A stretch of DNA of 64,000 nt from an uncultured Lachnospiraceae bacterium (GTDB lineage Bacteria > Bacillota > Clostridia > Lachnospirales > Lachnospiraceae): the NCBI GenBank assembly GCA_947245585.1, contig CAMXPV010000009.1, positions 1 to 64,000 of the forward strand. Reading direction: 5' to 3'. The position numbers were made by a program, and so were the translations under genes. Position 1 is the first letter of the stretch. Each line of letters starts with the position of its first letter. Below the pieces are notes generated by a model. It was not told the origin of the DNA, made no database searches, and was given only the letters and a program-made list of their open reading frames with translations. Of this stretch, positions 61,848 to 64,000 are shown piece after piece.

Positions 61848-62438
61848 CTACAAGTCCGCCGCTGCGGCAAGAATCATCTCCACAGCCTTGTCAATCCCCA
61901 ACTTTTCCGTGTTGATCGTCAGGTCAAAGTTTCTCGCATCGCCGTAGGTCTGCTTGGTATAATACTCGCAGTAGCGCTTTCTCGCCTTATCCACTGCGCG
62001 CACGTCACCCGCCACCTGATCCGCCGGCACCCGGTCCATGATCCCCGTCATACGCTTCACCCGCCAGTCAAAACCCGCATGGATAAACACATTCAGGCAA
62101 TGGTCGAACTCCCGCAGAATATAATCCCCGTTGCGGCCCACGATCACACAGCTTTCCTTATTCGCAAGCTCCCTGATGGCATCCAGTTGAGCCTGCCATA
62201 ACTCCTCCTCCAACGGCTTATTATAAAAGTCAAACAGACTCTGGGCAAAGCCAAAGTTTTTCGGCACCCGCTCATCCCATTTGCGCACCTGTTCAGGCGA
62301 CAGGCTCTTTCCGGAGACGGCGGTCTTTAAAATGATATCCTTGTCATAGTATTCGATTCCCAGTTCCTTTGCCACGCGCTTTCCGATCTCACCGCCGCCT
62401 GCGCCAAATTCCCTTCCGATGGTAACGATTTTTCTCAT
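61848..62438 (-). CDS. Cytidylate-kinase-like P-loop protein
   Basis: The ATG at 62438 (MRKIVTIGREFGAGGGEIGK) with GGAGGG upstream gives 196 residues; the tracked start is further up. The P-loop variant GREFGAGGGEIGKRVA, the YYDKDIIL block, SCVIVGRNGDYILRE and DFDLTINTEKLG-like C end (RNFDLTINTEKLG) match the cytidylate kinase-like family. True substrate unknown. The gene is followed by no clear terminator and lies 40 bases after polC. Confidence 0.88.
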   Translation of the reverse strand: MRKIVTIGREFGAGGGEIGKRVAKELGIEYYDKDIILKTAVSGKSLSPEQVRKWDERVPKNFGFAQSLFDFYNKPLEEELWQAQLDAIRELANKESCVIVGRNGDYILREFDHCLNVFIHAGFDWRVKRMTGIMDRVPADQVAGDVRAVDKARKRYCEYYTKQTYGDARNFDLTINTEKLGIDKAVEMILAAAADL

Positions 62439-62478
62439 ACTTTTCCCTCCATAGTTTAATTGAGCTTGGCTCAATCGG

Positions 62479-64000
62479 TTAGACTAAGTCAAACAGACTG
62501 ATCTGATTCGACTCCGGCAGATTCCCCAACAGTCCCAGGTGACTCATCAAATCCAGAACCGTCTTGGATACTTTCGTGCGCTGCCTGAAGTCATCCTTAC
62601 TCAGAAACGGCCCGTCCTTGGCCGCCTCCACAATAGCGTCCGCCGCCTTCTCCCCTAGACCGTCAATGCTGTTTAAAGACGGCATCAATTTTCCGTCCAC
62701 AATCTGAAACAATCTGGACTGCGCCGTGAAAATGTCGATGGGAACAAAGCCAAACCCTCTGGCGTACATCTCCTGTACGATCTTCATGTCTTTCTGGGTA
62801 TCCTGTTCCTTTTTGGACAGTTCGTCGCTCCTGCGTTTATAATCCGCCATCTCGCTCTCCAAATGGGCCTGTCCCTGACACATAATCTCATAGGAAAAAG
62901 CCGAGGCACGGATGCTGAAATAAGCCGCATAGTAAGCCAACGGATAGTTGATCTTACAGTAGGCAATGCGCCACGCCATCATGACATAGGCCGCCGCATG
63001 GGCCTTCGGGAACATGTACTTGATCTTCTTGCAGGAACCGATATACCAGTCCGGCACCCCCTGCTCCTTCATGGCCTCAATCCACTCATCCTTCAATCCC
63101 TTGCCCTTACGCACGCTCTCCATGATGGTGAAGGACAAAGACGGCTCCACCCCCTGCTGCATCAGATAGATCATAATATCGTCACGGCAGCAGATCGCCG
63201 TGGAAATGGTCGCCAGTCCCTCCTCAATCAATGTCTGCGCGTTGCCAAGCCACACGTCCGTGCCGTGGGACAGGCCTGAAATCCGCACCAGATCGGTAAA
63301 GCACTTGGGTTTGGCATCTATCACCATCTGGATGACGAACTCCGTACCAAACTCCGGGATGCCAAGGCACCCCAGCTTACAGCCGCCGATCTGCTCCGGC
63401 GTGATGCCAAGCGCCTCCGTAGACTGGAAGAGGGACATCACCCCCTTGTCGTCCAGCGGAATCGTGGTCGGGTCAAGGCCCGTTAAATCCTGTAACATAC
63501 GAATCATGGTAGGGTCATCATGCCCCAGGATGTCAAGTTTTAACAGGTTATGGTCGATCGAGTGATAGTCAAAATGGGTGGTGACAATATCCGTGGTCAT
63601 ATCGTTGGCCGGATGCTGCACCGGCGTAAAGGAATTGATGTCCTCCCCCACCGGCAATACCACGATGCCGCCGGGATGCTGTCCCGTACTCCTTCGCACG
63701 CCGGTACATCCCGTCACAATCCGGTTGATCTCGCAGGCCCGTTTATGCCTGCCCCTCTCCTCATAATAATTCTTGACATAGCCGTAGGCCGTCTTGTCCG
63801 CCAACGTGCCGATGGTGCCCGCCCGGTAGGTCTGGCCGTTCCCGAAAATCACCTCCGTATATTTGTGGGCCTTACTCTGGTATTCCCCGGAGAAATTCAG
63901 GTCGATATCCGGCTCCTTATCTCCCTTGAAACCAAGGAACGTCTCAAAGGGAATGTCGAACCCTTCCTTCCTGAGCGGCGTGCCGCAGACAGGGCAGTCC
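62479..64000 (-). CDS. polC: PolC-type DNA polymerase III alpha, C-terminal part (5' end off window)
   Basis: The frame continues to the right edge without a stop (about 507 codons seen); the track shows only part because its first start codon is a GTG. Seen: zinc motif DCPVCGTPLRKEG at the edge, then FETFLGFKGDKEPDIDLNFSG (in parts), GVRRSTGQHPGGIVVLP, LKLDILGHDDPTMIRMLQ, MFPKAHAAAYVMMAWRIAY, GLGEKAADAIVEAA. This is the palm-fingers and C-terminal region of the replicative polymerase of low-GC Gram-positives. The rest of the gene with the exonuclease lies beyond 64000. Confidence 0.97.
   Translation of the reverse strand, partial: DCPVCGTPLRKEGFDIPFETFLGFKGDKEPDIDLNFSGEYQSKAHKYTEVIFGNGQTYRAGTIGTLADKTAYGYVKNYYEERGRHKRACEINRIVTGCTGVRRSTGQHPGGIVVLPVGEDINSFTPVQHPANDMTTDIVTTHFDYHSIDHNLLKLDILGHDDPTMIRMLQDLTGLDPTTIPLDDKGVMSLFQSTEALGITPEQIGGCKLGCLGIPEFGTEFVIQMVIDAKPKCFTDLVRISGLSHGTDVWLGNAQTLIEEGLATISTAICCRDDIMIYLMQQGVEPSLSFTIMESVRKGKGLKDEWIEAMKEQGVPDWYIGSCKKIKYMFPKAHAAAYVMMAWRIAYCKINYPLAYYAAYFSIRASAFSYEIMCQGQAHLESEMADYKRRSDELSKKEQDTQKDMKIVQEMYARGFGFVPIDIFTAQSRLFQIVDGKLMPSLNSIDGLGEKAADAIVEAAKDGPFLSKDDFRQRTKVSKTVLDLMSHLGLLGNLPESNQISLFDLV

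Overview
The window looks like chromosomal DNA of a Gram-positive anaerobe of the class Clostridia, most likely family Lachnospiraceae. The evidence is the clostridial gene order rimP-nusA-ylxR-ylxQ-infB-rbfA-nrnA-truB-ribF, a PolC-type DNA polymerase III, a fused folB-folK gene, the aspartate carbamoyltransferase pair pyrB-pyrI, strong GGAGG ribosome binding sites and sigma-A promoters (TTGnnn-N17-TATAAT). Family and genus are inferred from protein style only. No database search was possible.

Layout. 1-1500 is an AT-rich accessory patch. It holds a truncated small gene, an ankyrin-repeat gene, three copies of a short repeat, and what reads as a Fst/par-like type I toxin-antitoxin locus too small for the ORF track. 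1535-4912 (+) encodes an ABC-F ATPase, a PHP phosphoesterase and a HAD phosphatase. 4913-12015 (-) runs pheA, DUF815 ATPase, ppx, ppk, maf and a small acidic protein. 12157-13224 (+) is a membrane-anchored DUF5050 protein. 13270-16943 (-) is the folate operon folC-folE-folP-folBK. 17030-20206 holds a CmpB-like membrane protein, a PH-domain protein, a nitroreductase and pyrBI. 20196-27339 (-) holds an HD-GYP protein, pnp, rpsO, an SH3-NlpC/P60 cell-wall hydrolase, a Na/Pi cotransporter and ribF. 27392-34748 (-) is the rest of the nusA-infB translation operon with a rimP leader hairpin. 34901-39116 holds a chemoreceptor and a polytopic membrane protein. 39082-43955 (-) is a glycerate-use cluster under a CdaR regulator.

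44013-51696 is a divergent sensor/transport locus. A two-component system (+) faces an operon (-) encoding a very large lipoprotein binding protein, two sugar-type permeases and an HlyD-like adaptor gene interrupted by an in-frame stop. Four 11-bp phased direct repeats lie between the two units. 51739-56533 is an iron region: a DtxR-type repressor gene and the operon feoA-feoA-feoB-FeoB-associated protein. Both carry the same GTTAG-N6-CTAAC palindrome, which suggests a self-contained iron switch. A decayed acetyltransferase and a methyltransferase lie between them. The rest holds tRNA-Glu(CUC), a BlaI/BlaR1-type pair, a polar amino acid ABC importer, a cytidylate-kinase-like protein and the C-terminal part of polC, which runs off the right edge.

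The most unusual item is the 1.05-1.33 kb locus. A 31-codon membrane peptide gene and a convergent short RNA share one bidirectional terminator, and the RNA carries a 25-nt near-copy of the toxin start region. The GTTAG-N6-CTAAC set and the phased 11-bp repeats are the next best regulatory findings.
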